Assembly (NCBI GenBank): GCA_942493275.1
Contig: OW818687.1
Span: 186,001-250,000 of the forward strand
Origin: G942493275 sp942493275
GTDB taxonomy: Bacteria; Actinomycetota; Coriobacteriia; Anaerosomatales; PHET01
Reading direction: 5' to 3'
DNA: 64,000 nucleotides
In this document: piece after piece, positions 35,590 through 44,371 of the stretch
Layout: every line of letters begins with the position of its first letter
How positions within the stretch are numbered: the stretch's first letter is position 1
Notes under the pieces: model-generated
Database searches by the model: none
Told to the model about the DNA's origin: nothing
The model's input: the letters and a program-made list of their open reading frames with translations, nothing else
Translations under genes and position numbers: made by a program

Positions 35590-37421
35590 AAGGTCCCCGA
35601 GTCCCGAATCGCCTGCGCCTTCGCCTCGTACTCGGCGGCCTTCTCGGCGTTCCCTGCTTCACGCCAGTACGTGGCCTCGATGTCGATGGTTGCGATGGTC
35701 TCGCCAAGCTCGGCGGCCCTGTCGAGCATCTCGCGAGCACCTTCCTGGTCACCCTTTGCCAGGCGGTACTGAGCCAGAGCGGCCCACGCGTTGGGCGAGC
35801 CCGGTATCAGTTCGGCAGCCCGCGTGAAGGCTTCTTCCACCGCCTGCGGCTCAGCCTGATAGCCCGCCAGCGTGAGCGCGTACTCCATCGCGTACGCAGG
35901 GTTCGAAGGATCGAGTTCGACCGCCCTCTTCGCTGCGACGAGGTCCGGTTGATCCGCCGCGAGCGTGGGGTCCTCCTGCACCGCAAAGCCCCAGTCCAGC
36001 GACGAGCGCCAGTACAGGAACGGGTCAAAACCCCATGCGTCCGCAAGCGCCGTGGTCGTGCGAGCGTCGGCGAAGGTCGGCTCGTCCACCCGCGCGAGCA
36101 CGAACCGGGTGAGACCGGACATGCCCAGGACCAGAGCGACAAGACTCGCGAACACCGTGACGGCAACCCGAGCGCCCCTGGAGCTGCCGACAGCCGACGC
36201 TTCCCCATGCGGTTTCGGCACCCGCAATGATGCGCCGAGCACCAGTGCCGCAATCGGCAGGGACTGGAGCGCGGCGGGGGCGATGAGGCACAGAGCGCCA
36301 TAGAGCACGATTCCCTGGACGAAGGGCTCGACGTCACCAAAGGAACCCGCCTTGGCCTGATGCACCCAGTTGCGCACGACCTCGAACGCAACCCAGCCGG
36401 CGAGGGCCAGTCCCACGACTCCGGTCGAGACCAGGATCCAGACGAGCGCGTTGTGCGGGTCAGCGCTCACGCCTGCGAGCGCGTACGGCCCCCATATGTG
36501 ATCGCCCGTGACGACCTGCCACGCCCCTGAAACGTAGCCGTCCGGTCCCCACCCCTGAACGGGTCGCATCAGGAATCCGAGCCAGCCGTCGTAGGCGAGC
36601 GTGTAACGTTCGGTCACGAACTCGGTAGCAGCCGTCCTCAGCGGGCTGAGCAGCAACCCGGCAAACGCTACGACCCACAGTCCTACGCCGAGGGCCACGG
36701 TGGTCAGCTTCGACCAGCCCGCGCGCAACAGCGCACGTGCCCCCTCGAAGGTGAGCCACAGGAGCAAGAAGGCCGTCGCTGCAAGTGCGTATCCACCGAG
36801 CAGGGCAACGAACACGGCCGCCACGAGCGTCGCGCGCCACAGCAGCGGGCGATCACGCAGGGACATCAGAGCAATCGGGAGCAGCAGGACCAGCACCTGC
36901 CCCAGGATGGTGGAGTTCGAAGTGGAGCCCGACACGTGAACGCGGGCAGAGAGCTCGTAGACCGCCGCAAGGACTTCGACGATGACGATGGCCAGGGCCG
37001 CCGTGCCCAGCAGCTTCCGACCCTGTGCACCCATCTCCACACCCGAGATCACCACGAAACCAACCGCGGCCAGCGTCACCCAACCGATGTGACTGCCGTA
37101 GACACCGAAGAGCCCGCGCGCCAGCGACGGCGCGGTTACGGTACCGATCACGGCCCACGCAAGCCATCCGGTCCACGCCCACATGAGCGGCCAGCGTACA
37201 TAGGCGCCCAGTACGTCTTCGCGCGGCAGGAACACCAGACCCGTCGCAACAGCGGCTGCCAGCGCGATGACGGGCCAGTCGGTGGCTTGGCTCGCGCCGA
37301 ACGGCACGAAGCCGACGAACAACGCCGCGGCGGCTATCGAGACAAGAGCAATCGCGTATGGGCGATGCTGCTCCATCTCGACCCTGACCTTTGCTGCCTG
37401 CGCCTTCTTCTTAGCCACCAC
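35586..37421 (-). CDS. O-antigen ligase-like membrane protein with TPR tail (copy 2)
   Basis: A 611-residue protein with about 12 membrane segments and a TPR-like tail from about residue 440 (repeats around AKRAVELDPSNPAYAMEYAL and TRAAELIPGSPNAWAALAQY). The big external loop has MRPVQGWGPDGYV and ADPHNALVWILVSTGVVG, matching the WaaL/PglL superfamily. GTG start at 37421 with AAGGG 5 bases upstream. It is 45 bases after another ligase-like gene and two genes after the multiheme cytochromes. In a cell without LPS it may be a glycan polymerase or an O-oligosaccharyltransferase. Confidence 0.82.
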   Translation of the reverse strand: MVAKKKAQAAKVRVEMEQHRPYAIALVSIAAAALFVGFVPFGASQATDWPVIALAAAVATGLVFLPREDVLGAYVRWPLMWAWTGWLAWAVIGTVTAPSLARGLFGVYGSHIGWVTLAAVGFVVISGVEMGAQGRKLLGTAALAIVIVEVLAAVYELSARVHVSGSTSNSTILGQVLVLLLPIALMSLRDRPLLWRATLVAAVFVALLGGYALAATAFLLLWLTFEGARALLRAGWSKLTTVALGVGLWVVAFAGLLLSPLRTAATEFVTERYTLAYDGWLGFLMRPVQGWGPDGYVSGAWQVVTGDHIWGPYALAGVSADPHNALVWILVSTGVVGLALAGWVAFEVVRNWVHQAKAGSFGDVEPFVQGIVLYGALCLIAPAALQSLPIAALVLGASLRVPKPHGEASAVGSSRGARVAVTVFASLVALVLGMSGLTRFVLARVDEPTFADARTTTALADAWGFDPFLYWRSSLDWGFAVQEDPTLAADQPDLVAAKRAVELDPSNPAYAMEYALTLAGYQAEPQAVEEAFTRAAELIPGSPNAWAALAQYRLAKGDQEGAREMLDRAAELGETIATIDIEATYWREAGNAEKAAEYEAKAQAIRDSGTF

Positions 37422-37466
37422 TGCACCCTTCTACTGCGCGAACCGACGACTCGGGCTCGGCGTGCG

Positions 37467-39491
37467 TCACTGCGCGGTCGCGCTCTCAACCAGGGAGCGA
37501 AGGTTCGCGACTCCCTGATCGCGGTCGGTGAACCGCTCCACCAGCAGGCCGGACACAACGGATGCGTCCTGCGTACGCCCCACTTCCAACAGCAACTCGC
37601 CGTAGAGAACGCCCGGGTACACCTGGGTGGGATCGATGTCCCACCAGTCTTCGAGCGCGGTTATCGCCTCGGCGGTACGACCCGCGTTTGAGAGCGCAAG
37701 CGCGGCCTCGACGCGGGCAGCCAAGCCGGTCGGCGACGTCGTGTAGGCCGCAATCGCCAGATCGGCCGCTTCAGGCAGATACGACGGCCCTCCGACCAGC
37801 GCCGCCTTGTTCAGGAACGCGGCAAACGCCGTCTGCGCCTCATATGACCGAGGGACGAAATCCAGGTATTCCCGATACGATGCGCGCGCAGCCTCGATTC
37901 CGGAAAGGTCGCCGGCCGACGCCATCGCCAAGGCGACTTCGGCCCGGGACTCGGCGAGCCGAGCCCGATAGCGCGTCTGCCACGGCGCAAGCGAGACTGC
38001 TGTCTCAGCATGCGACAGAGCCTCGGAGGGTCCCTGCGCCGCGTACGAACGAAGCAGCGCAGCATCGGCGGCCCACACTCTACCCGCAAAGACCAGCAGC
38101 CCGACGGCCGAGATGACGGCGATGCCCATCAATGAAGCGCGCAGCACCTTTGACAGCTCAACCGTGCGACACAGCGGAGCGCACACGACGCCCAGACCGA
38201 CCCACAGCAGTGTGGAGCTTGCCACACTGGTGACACCCAGCATCAGGAACGCGAGATAGGCAACGACGGCAGCCAGGAACGCCGCCGACGGCAGGCCCTC
38301 GGCGGATGTGGTCGCGCTCTTCGCGAACCAGCGCCATCCGCGCCACGCTACGTAGCCAAACCAGCCCACGAGCAGAATCGCCGCAGGGATGCCCAAGGTG
38401 GCAGCGAGGGTGAGCGGGTAGTTGTGCGCGTCCTGGGTGTAGGCGGCGAACCCTGAGGACGCAACGTCCTCCACGCTCCTGACCGGCCACCAACCTAGAA
38501 GGTAGGTGTCCGGACCCGTTCCGAGAATCGGACGCTGCGCGATCATCGCCGCGGTGTCTTGCCAGATCAGAAGCCGCGAGTTGGACGCCGCCACGAACGC
38601 GTCCAGGCCGGCTACCCCGACCCGTCGGAGGGTGGCACCGCCAGTCGCGCTCACGCTCCACGCGAACGCAAGGGCGACCACCACCGCAGCGGCGATCCAC
38701 ACGATGCGGGCGCTCCCTCGCGGGACCTTCCCCGCCAACCGCGCCGAATAGGCCAGGAGCGCCAATCCGACGACCGCGGCGATCCAGGCGCCTCTGACGG
38801 CACTGACCGTGAGTGCGGCGAGTACCACCCCGGTGCAGACCCACCACACCCACCGGCGCTCGATCTTCGTGTCGCTCAGCGCCAGTCCTCCCCCTGCGAG
38901 CAGCGGAAACAGCAGATATCCGCCCAGCATGTCGGGGTTGCCGATCGTCCCCAGCCCTCGCTCCAGCATCCACTCCGGCACCGCGGACCATGCCGCAGCA
39001 TCGAGTCCCGCCGACTGCATCAGGCCGTAGATCGCCACAATCACGCCGGGAATCGTAACGGCCATGAGCAGACGGCGGACCATACCCGTCGACCGCACCA
39101 GCTGAATCGTAGCCAGGAACAGGAGCAGCCACGCTGCCCATGACACGAGCCCGCTGCGATACTCTTCACTGCCGAACAGCGCCGTGGGAACGTGGAGCCC
39201 GAAGATGGTCGACACGACGGCCAGCAACGCGAATGCGAGCAACGGCCACGCGAGAGACTTCGGGAGCACTCTCGCCTTCGCAGGGCGAGACCACGCAAGG
39301 GCCGCGAGGACCAGCGCGGTGCCTGCGCACAGCACCGCAAGCTTGGGCGTCTGGAACACGTCGTAGGTGAGCAAGCCCCCTCCGAGGCTTGCCAGGTTAG
39401 TCATGGCCAACGGAACGATTGCGACCAGCGCCACCAGAATCCATCCGGCAACGCTCGTCGCGCGCTCCTGATTCGCGAGCGGGCTCCCCAT
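37467..39491 (-). CDS. O-antigen ligase-like membrane protein with TPR tail (copy 3)
   Basis: A 674-residue relative of the preceding entry, with about 12 membrane segments then a TPR-like tail from about residue 450. The external loop has IAQRPILGTGPDTYLLG and TQDAHNYPLTLAATLG, the His-Asn pair expected in the family. ATG at 39491 is 8 bases after AAGGGG and is preferred over a start 23 codons upstream. It begins 37 bases after the stop of the 11-heme cytochrome on the same strand with no visible terminator between, so it is probably in the cytochrome transcript. Confidence 0.82.
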   Translation of the reverse strand: MGSPLANQERATSVAGWILVALVAIVPLAMTNLASLGGGLLTYDVFQTPKLAVLCAGTALVLAALAWSRPAKARVLPKSLAWPLLAFALLAVVSTIFGLHVPTALFGSEEYRSGLVSWAAWLLLFLATIQLVRSTGMVRRLLMAVTIPGVIVAIYGLMQSAGLDAAAWSAVPEWMLERGLGTIGNPDMLGGYLLFPLLAGGGLALSDTKIERRWVWWVCTGVVLAALTVSAVRGAWIAAVVGLALLAYSARLAGKVPRGSARIVWIAAAVVVALAFAWSVSATGGATLRRVGVAGLDAFVAASNSRLLIWQDTAAMIAQRPILGTGPDTYLLGWWPVRSVEDVASSGFAAYTQDAHNYPLTLAATLGIPAAILLVGWFGYVAWRGWRWFAKSATTSAEGLPSAAFLAAVVAYLAFLMLGVTSVASSTLLWVGLGVVCAPLCRTVELSKVLRASLMGIAVISAVGLLVFAGRVWAADAALLRSYAAQGPSEALSHAETAVSLAPWQTRYRARLAESRAEVALAMASAGDLSGIEAARASYREYLDFVPRSYEAQTAFAAFLNKAALVGGPSYLPEAADLAIAAYTTSPTGLAARVEAALALSNAGRTAEAITALEDWWDIDPTQVYPGVLYGELLLEVGRTQDASVVSGLLVERFTDRDQGVANLRSLVESATAQ

Positions 39492-39528
39492 CAACGCATC
39501 CCCTTCATCCACCCGCCGAGAGAGCGCC

Positions 39529-40710
39529 TTACGGAAGGGCGCCCGGCGGCCGCGTGTCATGGCAGACCGTGCACCACGGCTGCTCCTTGTCGTACCTCAG
39601 CTTCTCGTGACACGCGCACGACGACGCGAAACTCCGGTTCACACCATGCCCCTGAATCCAGATAGTCGAGTGCGCGAGGAACGGCTCGTGACACTCCCCG
39701 CAGTCATTGTGGTCCTGGTAGTGACACTTGCCGCAACGCTTGCCCCCGTTTGACCACAGATCGACGGTCGCCTCTCGCGCGTGACCGGTCGCCTTGAACT
39801 GGTCTGAGTGAGGCAAACGAAGTCCGTGGCAGGAGTCGCACTCGCTCTGGTCCGAGTGACACCCATCGCACTTGGGATTCGAGACGAGGCGGGTGCCGCC
39901 GTTCTTTGGCTTCGCGCGGTCGGCTCTGACCGCGCCCGCCGGATCGCCGATGTGGCACACGCTGCACTCGATCGACGCGATCTCGCCGTCATGACACCTC
40001 GTGCACGGCGCCATCCCGGCCACGTGGTCGGAGACCACGCCACCATCAAGACGATGGCAGTCAATGCACTCGGCGCCAGCCTCAAGCGGCTCCTTGTGGG
40101 AGACTTTGAGTGAGCGATCCGTGACGGTCGCCGTACCGGTGATCTGCTGCCGGTGACACGACGCGCACCCCTGCGAAGAGACCACGCCTGACAGGCCCTT
40201 GGTGTCACCCTGAAGCCCGGCGACGATGTGCACCGCCCGACCGGGGACGTCCGTGAAGATCCTGCCGATGTAGGTGCCGGTCTCATGACACGACACGCAG
40301 TCGGCCTTCTTGTGGGGATCTTTCTTGTCAGCCTGGACGTGCGCGGTGCGCACGTGACAACTGCTGCACAGCTCGTTAGTGGAGGACGCGACTCCGACCG
40401 CCACGTAGACGGCCATGAGCGCAAACACCCAAAAGGCGACCGAGTAGACCCAGCCGCGGGGATTGCGCGGTTCCGGCTCCTTTGCTGTCTCCTGGGGCAC
40501 TGGAATGCTCTCAGCGGCCTCCCCGCCCTCCTCCGACTCTTCGCCGGAGCCCGTGAGCAGCAAGATGGCGGCGACCATGACGATCAGCAGCAGCAGGCTG
40601 GCGACCACCAGCAGCAGGATGGCAGCGGTCAGGTTGGTCGCGGGCTCCTGGATGATCTCGCGAAGCACGTTGGGCAGTGCAGCCCAGTCGTAGTTGAGGA
40701 GTGCCTCCAT
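39529..40710 (-). CDS. membrane-anchored multiheme cytochrome c (11 CXXCH plus one CXCH)
   Basis: A 393-residue protein. Residues 26-53 and 87-108 are two membrane helices separated by an acidic linker; the C-terminal domain is heme-rich and should lie outside the membrane. CXXCH motifs begin at residues 115, 138, 182, 215, 236, 249, 281, 291, 326, 337 and 380. At 365-368 the sequence is CACH, a one-residue spacing, where a twelfth heme would be expected. The ATG at 40710 overlaps the stop of the 12-heme gene (TGATG). Likely passes electrons between the membrane and outside acceptors; partners are unproven. Confidence 0.9.
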   Translation of the reverse strand: MEALLNYDWAALPNVLREIIQEPATNLTAAILLLVVASLLLLIVMVAAILLLTGSGEESEEGGEAAESIPVPQETAKEPEPRNPRGWVYSVAFWVFALMAVYVAVGVASSTNELCSSCHVRTAHVQADKKDPHKKADCVSCHETGTYIGRIFTDVPGRAVHIVAGLQGDTKGLSGVVSSQGCASCHRQQITGTATVTDRSLKVSHKEPLEAGAECIDCHRLDGGVVSDHVAGMAPCTRCHDGEIASIECSVCHIGDPAGAVRADRAKPKNGGTRLVSNPKCDGCHSDQSECDSCHGLRLPHSDQFKATGHAREATVDLWSNGGKRCGKCHYQDHNDCGECHEPFLAHSTIWIQGHGVNRSFASSCACHEKLRYDKEQPWCTVCHDTRPPGALP

Positions 40711-41684
40711 CAGGGCGTCACCTCCACGCCCTGTTCGATGGTGCTGTTGTTCATGGGGCCGGTGCCGCCGGGATGTGCATGGTACTCGTGGCAGTCCAGA
40801 CAGTCCCGGATAGCATGGCATCGCAGGCACGCAGGATCCTGATAGCCCTTGGTCTTCTGGGGGTGCTCGTCGATGAAGTCGCGCGGATGCGGAACCTCAA
40901 CCTGATGACAGTCGCTGCAGAACTTCTTGGGGTGGCAGGATTCGCAGTCGGCATCAGCCTGCAACGAGACCGCGCCGTGCTGCGCAAGGAACTGCACGTC
41001 GTGCGGCACCCCAGCGCCGTGACAGCGGCTGCAGTAATCATCCGGGTGGCAACTCACGCACGTACGCGTGTCTCCCATGCCGTGCGCCTGCTCCCAGTTC
41101 TTCCCATGCGTGACGCGCCAGGCGCCTTGGGAGAGTCTGTCTTTGGTGAGCTTGCCGTTGTGGCACGTGTCGCATTCGACAGGCCCGTTGTTGTCTTCGT
41201 GACAGGCGATGCACGCCTGCATCTCGGGCTCTCGCGCCCAAGCAACCTCCGAGCCGTGCGCGGTCCCCGAATGACACTCCGTGCACTGGCCCACCGCCGC
41301 GCAGCTCTTGTGGTTGATCCGCAGCCCCGCTGTGTCAGTGGGCGCACTCATGACCTGCTCGTGACAGCTCAGGCATGCCTCACGAGGAACCGCCGATGAG
41401 AAGCGCCCGGACGTCTCTGTCACGCGAAGCCACATCGCGAACACCTGTTGCCCGGCGAATCGCGAACGGGCGGCGACGCCGGACTGGCCATGGCACGCCA
41501 CACACTCGATTGAGGCGTGAGCTGAACCTTTGGTAGCCGCGACAAAGGACTCCGACGAGTGGCAGGACTCACAGCCGGGTTGGGCCACGTACGCGGTTGC
41601 GTATACCGACGCGAAGGCGACAGCGACGACGAGGAACGTCGCGACCACAACGAACGCGATCAGGGCTGGTCTCTTGCTCTGCAC
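40710..41684 (-). CDS. membrane-anchored dodecaheme cytochrome c
   Basis: A 324-residue protein with one N-terminal membrane helix (residues 7-34, a signal anchor) and twelve CXXCH motifs, beginning at residues 38, 61, 104, 134, 158, 171, 209, 218, 247, 256, 286 and 295. Many hemes are in close CX4-CX7 spaced pairs, as in heme-wire proteins. The GTG at 41684 has GAGAGG 4 bases upstream. A sigma-54 type promoter lies 40 bases upstream. It is translationally coupled to the 11-heme gene, so the two probably act together as a membrane-to-surface electron path. Confidence 0.92.
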   Translation of the reverse strand: MQSKRPALIAFVVVATFLVVAVAFASVYATAYVAQPGCESCHSSESFVAATKGSAHASIECVACHGQSGVAARSRFAGQQVFAMWLRVTETSGRFSSAVPREACLSCHEQVMSAPTDTAGLRINHKSCAAVGQCTECHSGTAHGSEVAWAREPEMQACIACHEDNNGPVECDTCHNGKLTKDRLSQGAWRVTHGKNWEQAHGMGDTRTCVSCHPDDYCSRCHGAGVPHDVQFLAQHGAVSLQADADCESCHPKKFCSDCHQVEVPHPRDFIDEHPQKTKGYQDPACLRCHAIRDCLDCHEYHAHPGGTGPMNNSTIEQGVEVTP

Positions 41685-41723
41685 GGGGCCTCTCGGGGTC
41701 GGGTTAACGCTGCATTGCATCAA

Positions 41724-41740
41724 TGCCATATTCGTGCCAA
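41724..41740 (-). promoter_or_regulatory. sigma-54 type (-24/-12) promoter of the 12-heme/11-heme operon
   Basis: On the minus strand TTGGCACGAATATGGCA matches the sigma-54 consensus TTGGCACGNNNNTTGCA with one mismatch in the -12 half. The invariant GG and GC are exactly 10 bases apart. It would start transcription about 28 bases before the GTG of the dodecaheme cytochrome. No competing -35/-10 pair of similar quality was seen in the 112 bases before the gene. Confidence 0.65.
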
Positions 41741-41795
41741 GTGGCTCGATGAGTGAACATGAAGATGATAGAGCATTTCTGCTTCACGACCAGCG

Positions 41796-41835
41796 GAAAA
41801 AAGGAATCGGGCCGGTCCCCTGAGGGACCGGCCCG
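41796..41835 (-). terminator. intrinsic terminator of the six-heme cytochrome gene
   Basis: A perfect 13-bp inverted repeat (TCGGGCCGGTCCC / GGGACCGGCCCGA, 4-base loop, 41806-41835) is followed on the minus strand by TTCC and then six T. It lies 35 bases past the stop of the six-heme cytochrome. It separates that gene from the sigma-54 driven 12-heme operon. Confidence 0.92.
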
Positions 41836-41869
41836 AAGACCGTCTTACGGCTAGCTCACGAAGAGTGAA

Positions 41870-42907
41870 CTAGTAGGACTGACCAACACCGGAACCGGTG
41901 CCGTCACGGTGGCACTTGAGGCAGACGCCATCAGACAGCGTCTTGCTCACAGCGTTGCCGTAGGTCAGCGGCACTGCAGGCTCGGCACCAACAGCGACCG
42001 TGGTCGACTGGGTGGTGTTCTCCGAGGACTGAGCGGAAGCGCCAGGCGTGGTCAGGGCTGCGCCAGCGTCGGCGGCAACCATGAGGAAGCGAGGAGCCTC
42101 GGGGGTGTAGTGCGGGAACGAGTAGCCGTCGCCGTCAACAGCCCAGCGCTCTTCAGCGTCGTGGCAGCTCTTGCACGTGGCGGACGACTTGAACGCGATC
42201 GGCAGACCGGTCTTGGTGGCACCGGAGCCGGCACCGTTCCACGACGCGGTGTTGGCGCGCATCGGGTGAGTCTTGTTGGTGGCATAGCCAGCGCCACCAG
42301 CCGGCAGGCCGGCGATGTTGACACCAGTCGAGCTGGTGGCAACGTAGTACGAGTTGTGGCAACCGCCACGGGCACAAGTCAGCGCAACGGCGTCATCGTA
42401 GCTCGCGGTAGCGGCAGTGTCGCCCTGGGCGATCGTGCCGGTGAAGGTGCCAGCGGTGTTCGGGAGCTTCAGGATCAGCGAAGCAGCGCCGACGCCGGTG
42501 AACGTGCCAGCACCGTGGACCGAGTGGCAGTTGCCACAGGTCGAGGTGTGGTGGGCGTTCGAGTCGAGCGTCAGGTAGGCGGGGTTCTCGCCATAGACCT
42601 GCGAGTACACGCTGGTCGCGCTCACGTGGCAGTAGTTGCACGAGTCGCTGACCGAGGTCTTGAGGAGGATCTCACCAGTGCTCGAGGCCTGGTGGACCGC
42701 GTGGCAAACAGCACACTTAACGGTGGTCGTGGTGTAGTTGCCGTGCGGCGAGGTATCCGTGCCGTTCAGTGCGGTGCTCCACGCGATGTAGGAGCCAGCG
42801 GTCGAACCGGCGTTGGTGACGAACGAGCCCTTGTCGGCGAACGCCGGAGCGGCGATGGCCATGAGAGCGATCGCGGCGACAACCGCGATGAACAGCATCT
42901 TCTTCAT
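41870..42907 (-). CDS. secreted six-heme cytochrome c (CXXCH x5, CX4CH x1)
   Basis: A 345-residue exported protein. Residues 1-24 are a clean signal peptide (MKKMLFIAVVAAIALMA, cleavage after AFA), with no second membrane anchor. Heme motifs: CAVCH at 65, CNYCH at 90, CGNCH at 124, CARGGCH at 178 (CX4CH), CKSCH at 245 and CLKCH at 329. CHAVH and CHSVH resemble doubled-CXXCH domains. Long Ser/Thr-rich stretches surround the hemes. The ATG at 42907 follows AAGGAG by 6 bases; an in-frame ATG at 42943 behind a strong AAAGGAGG is an alternative with a longer signal peptide. Own terminator and promoter imply a separately, perhaps highly, expressed transcript. Confidence 0.9.
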   Translation of the reverse strand: MKKMLFIAVVAAIALMAIAAPAFADKGSFVTNAGSTAGSYIAWSTALNGTDTSPHGNYTTTTVKCAVCHAVHQASSTGEILLKTSVSDSCNYCHVSATSVYSQVYGENPAYLTLDSNAHHTSTCGNCHSVHGAGTFTGVGAASLILKLPNTAGTFTGTIAQGDTAATASYDDAVALTCARGGCHNSYYVATSSTGVNIAGLPAGGAGYATNKTHPMRANTASWNGAGSGATKTGLPIAFKSSATCKSCHDAEERWAVDGDGYSFPHYTPEAPRFLMVAADAGAALTTPGASAQSSENTTQSTTVAVGAEPAVPLTYGNAVSKTLSDGVCLKCHRDGTGSGVGQSY

Positions 42908-43008
42908 GAATTTCTCCTTGTTATATGCAGTGTTCGTATTCATCTCTTTAACAACACCTCCTTTCCGAGATGGGGTCCCTGACCGGGGGCCAGGGTCTTG
43001 CGACTCAA

Positions 43009-43037
43009 ACAGTATCAGGATGCGGAACACTTATCAA
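43009..43037 (-). promoter_or_regulatory. candidate sigma-70 promoter of the six-heme cytochrome
   Basis: TTGATA (43032-43037) and TACTGT (43009-43014) on the minus strand are 17 bases apart, in the 180-base gap upstream of the six-heme gene. The -35 is good, the -10 mediocre. A small hairpin (CCCTG / CAGGG) lies in the resulting leader before the AAAGGAGG site. Confidence 0.35.
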
Positions 43038-43087
43038 TACTTAATGCCGTCTTGAGGGCCTGTTTTCGCCCGAGTTTCGGTGAACGG

Positions 43088-44371
43088 TCAGGGGGTCTCC
43101 TCCACCGCAACGTCAATCGGCGCTGTTGCTGCGGCGGCAGCCTCAGCACGGCGCTGCTTACGCCGCTTCATCCAGCGCGAAACCACCCATGCGACGATAA
43201 GCGCGAGGAGCAGGATCAGAGGGAAGAGGAGCGCTCTCAGCGGACCGGCGAGCGTGCTTCGCAGGAAGGTGACCGGAGTGCCGCCGGAGTCCGGCAGGCG
43301 CACGATCTGGATGCGATCGTTGTAGGTGTCTGCGACCGCAAACCAGTCACGCGCGGGATCGTAGGCGATTCCGGAGGGGTACACGAACTCGCCGTCCGTG
43401 GTGCCGTAGGTACCGTACTCGGCGATGATCTTGCCATCCTCGGGATCGAGAACGGTGAGCTCGAAATCGAACGGATCTGCGACGACCGGACGGTTGTTGC
43501 CATCCACGGTGATGCCCGACGGCAGAATCATCGTGCCGGCCCCGCCAGCCTGCTCGGCCGCCATGTTGCCGCCGAGATTCGCCTGGTTGGACGGCTTACC
43601 CATCTCCCTGATCCACTTCCTGTCACCGTCAGTGGTGTAGGCGCTCACCCGGTTGTTGTGACGGTCCGTCACGTAGATGGTGCCGTCGGGCGCGATCGCC
43701 ACGCCGTACACGACGTCGAACTGGTCGTCGTCCTTGCCCTTCGACCCGATCAGCTTGATGAGGTTGCCATCCGCGTCAAGGATCACAAAGCCCGCGTCGG
43801 CACCGACGACGATGCGGTCATCTGAGACGGCAACCGCGATCGGCTTCTCCACATTGATCTGCTCAGAGAGGTTGTTGTCGGCGTCGCTGATGATCACGGC
43901 GTTCTTCTTCTTGTCAGCGATGTAGATCCGGCCGTCCTCGGCAACGGCCACCGCGGTCGGCGAGCCGTAAGCATTGGGCGACATTCCCGCAGGACCGTGG
44001 TGCAACAGCGCGCTGAAGGTTCCATCGGGGTTGAAGCCCATGACGCGCGCCTTGATTCCCTCGGGAACCCAGATAACGCCATCGGGGCCGATGCCGACGC
44101 CATACGGCTGTTGGAGCTGGTTGTCCGCGATCTTCCCGTAGCCATAGATGGAGCGGACCCATACCATCCCGCCCCCGGAATCGCTCGGGGCCCCACCCAC
44201 GGGGCGAAGCAGCGAGATCACGAATGCGGAAACGCCCATGAGCAGGAGCACCAGGATGATCAGGACCACGATCAGGACGCGACGCGCCCGCGAGTTCTTG
44301 ACTTCTTTGGATTCGGCCTTCGGCTGCGCCGCCGAATCCGCGAGGGCTGCTGTGTCGGTAGTGTCGGTCAT
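43088..44371 (-). CDS. NHL-repeat beta-propeller protein with N- and C-terminal membrane anchors
   Basis: A 427-residue protein. An N-terminal helix (residues 31-56) and a C-terminal helix (about 377-396, followed by a KRRKQRR stop-transfer) flank a domain of about six NHL-type blades (for example GVAIAPDGTIYVTDRHNNRV and GIAYDPARDWFAVADTYNDR). The propeller should face outside. NHL propellers usually bind proteins or ligands. It directly abuts the TPR gene (TAG then ATG) and precedes the six-heme cytochrome, suggesting a role in assembling or anchoring the cytochrome system. No catalytic residues are recognised. Confidence 0.85.
   Translation of the reverse strand: MTDTTDTAALADSAAQPKAESKEVKNSRARRVLIVVLIILVLLLMGVSAFVISLLRPVGGAPSDSGGGMVWVRSIYGYGKIADNQLQQPYGVGIGPDGVIWVPEGIKARVMGFNPDGTFSALLHHGPAGMSPNAYGSPTAVAVAEDGRIYIADKKKNAVIISDADNNLSEQINVEKPIAVAVSDDRIVVGADAGFVILDADGNLIKLIGSKGKDDDQFDVVYGVAIAPDGTIYVTDRHNNRVSAYTTDGDRKWIREMGKPSNQANLGGNMAAEQAGGAGTMILPSGITVDGNNRPVVADPFDFELTVLDPEDGKIIAEYGTYGTTDGEFVYPSGIAYDPARDWFAVADTYNDRIQIVRLPDSGGTPVTFLRSTLAGPLRALLFPLILLLALIVAWVVSRWMKRRKQRRAEAAAAATAPIDVAVEETP

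Noticed and set aside
42930..43087. Sigma-54 site before the six-heme cytochrome
   Set aside because: No GG-N10-GC element with the right flanks; only a sigma-70-like pair is present.
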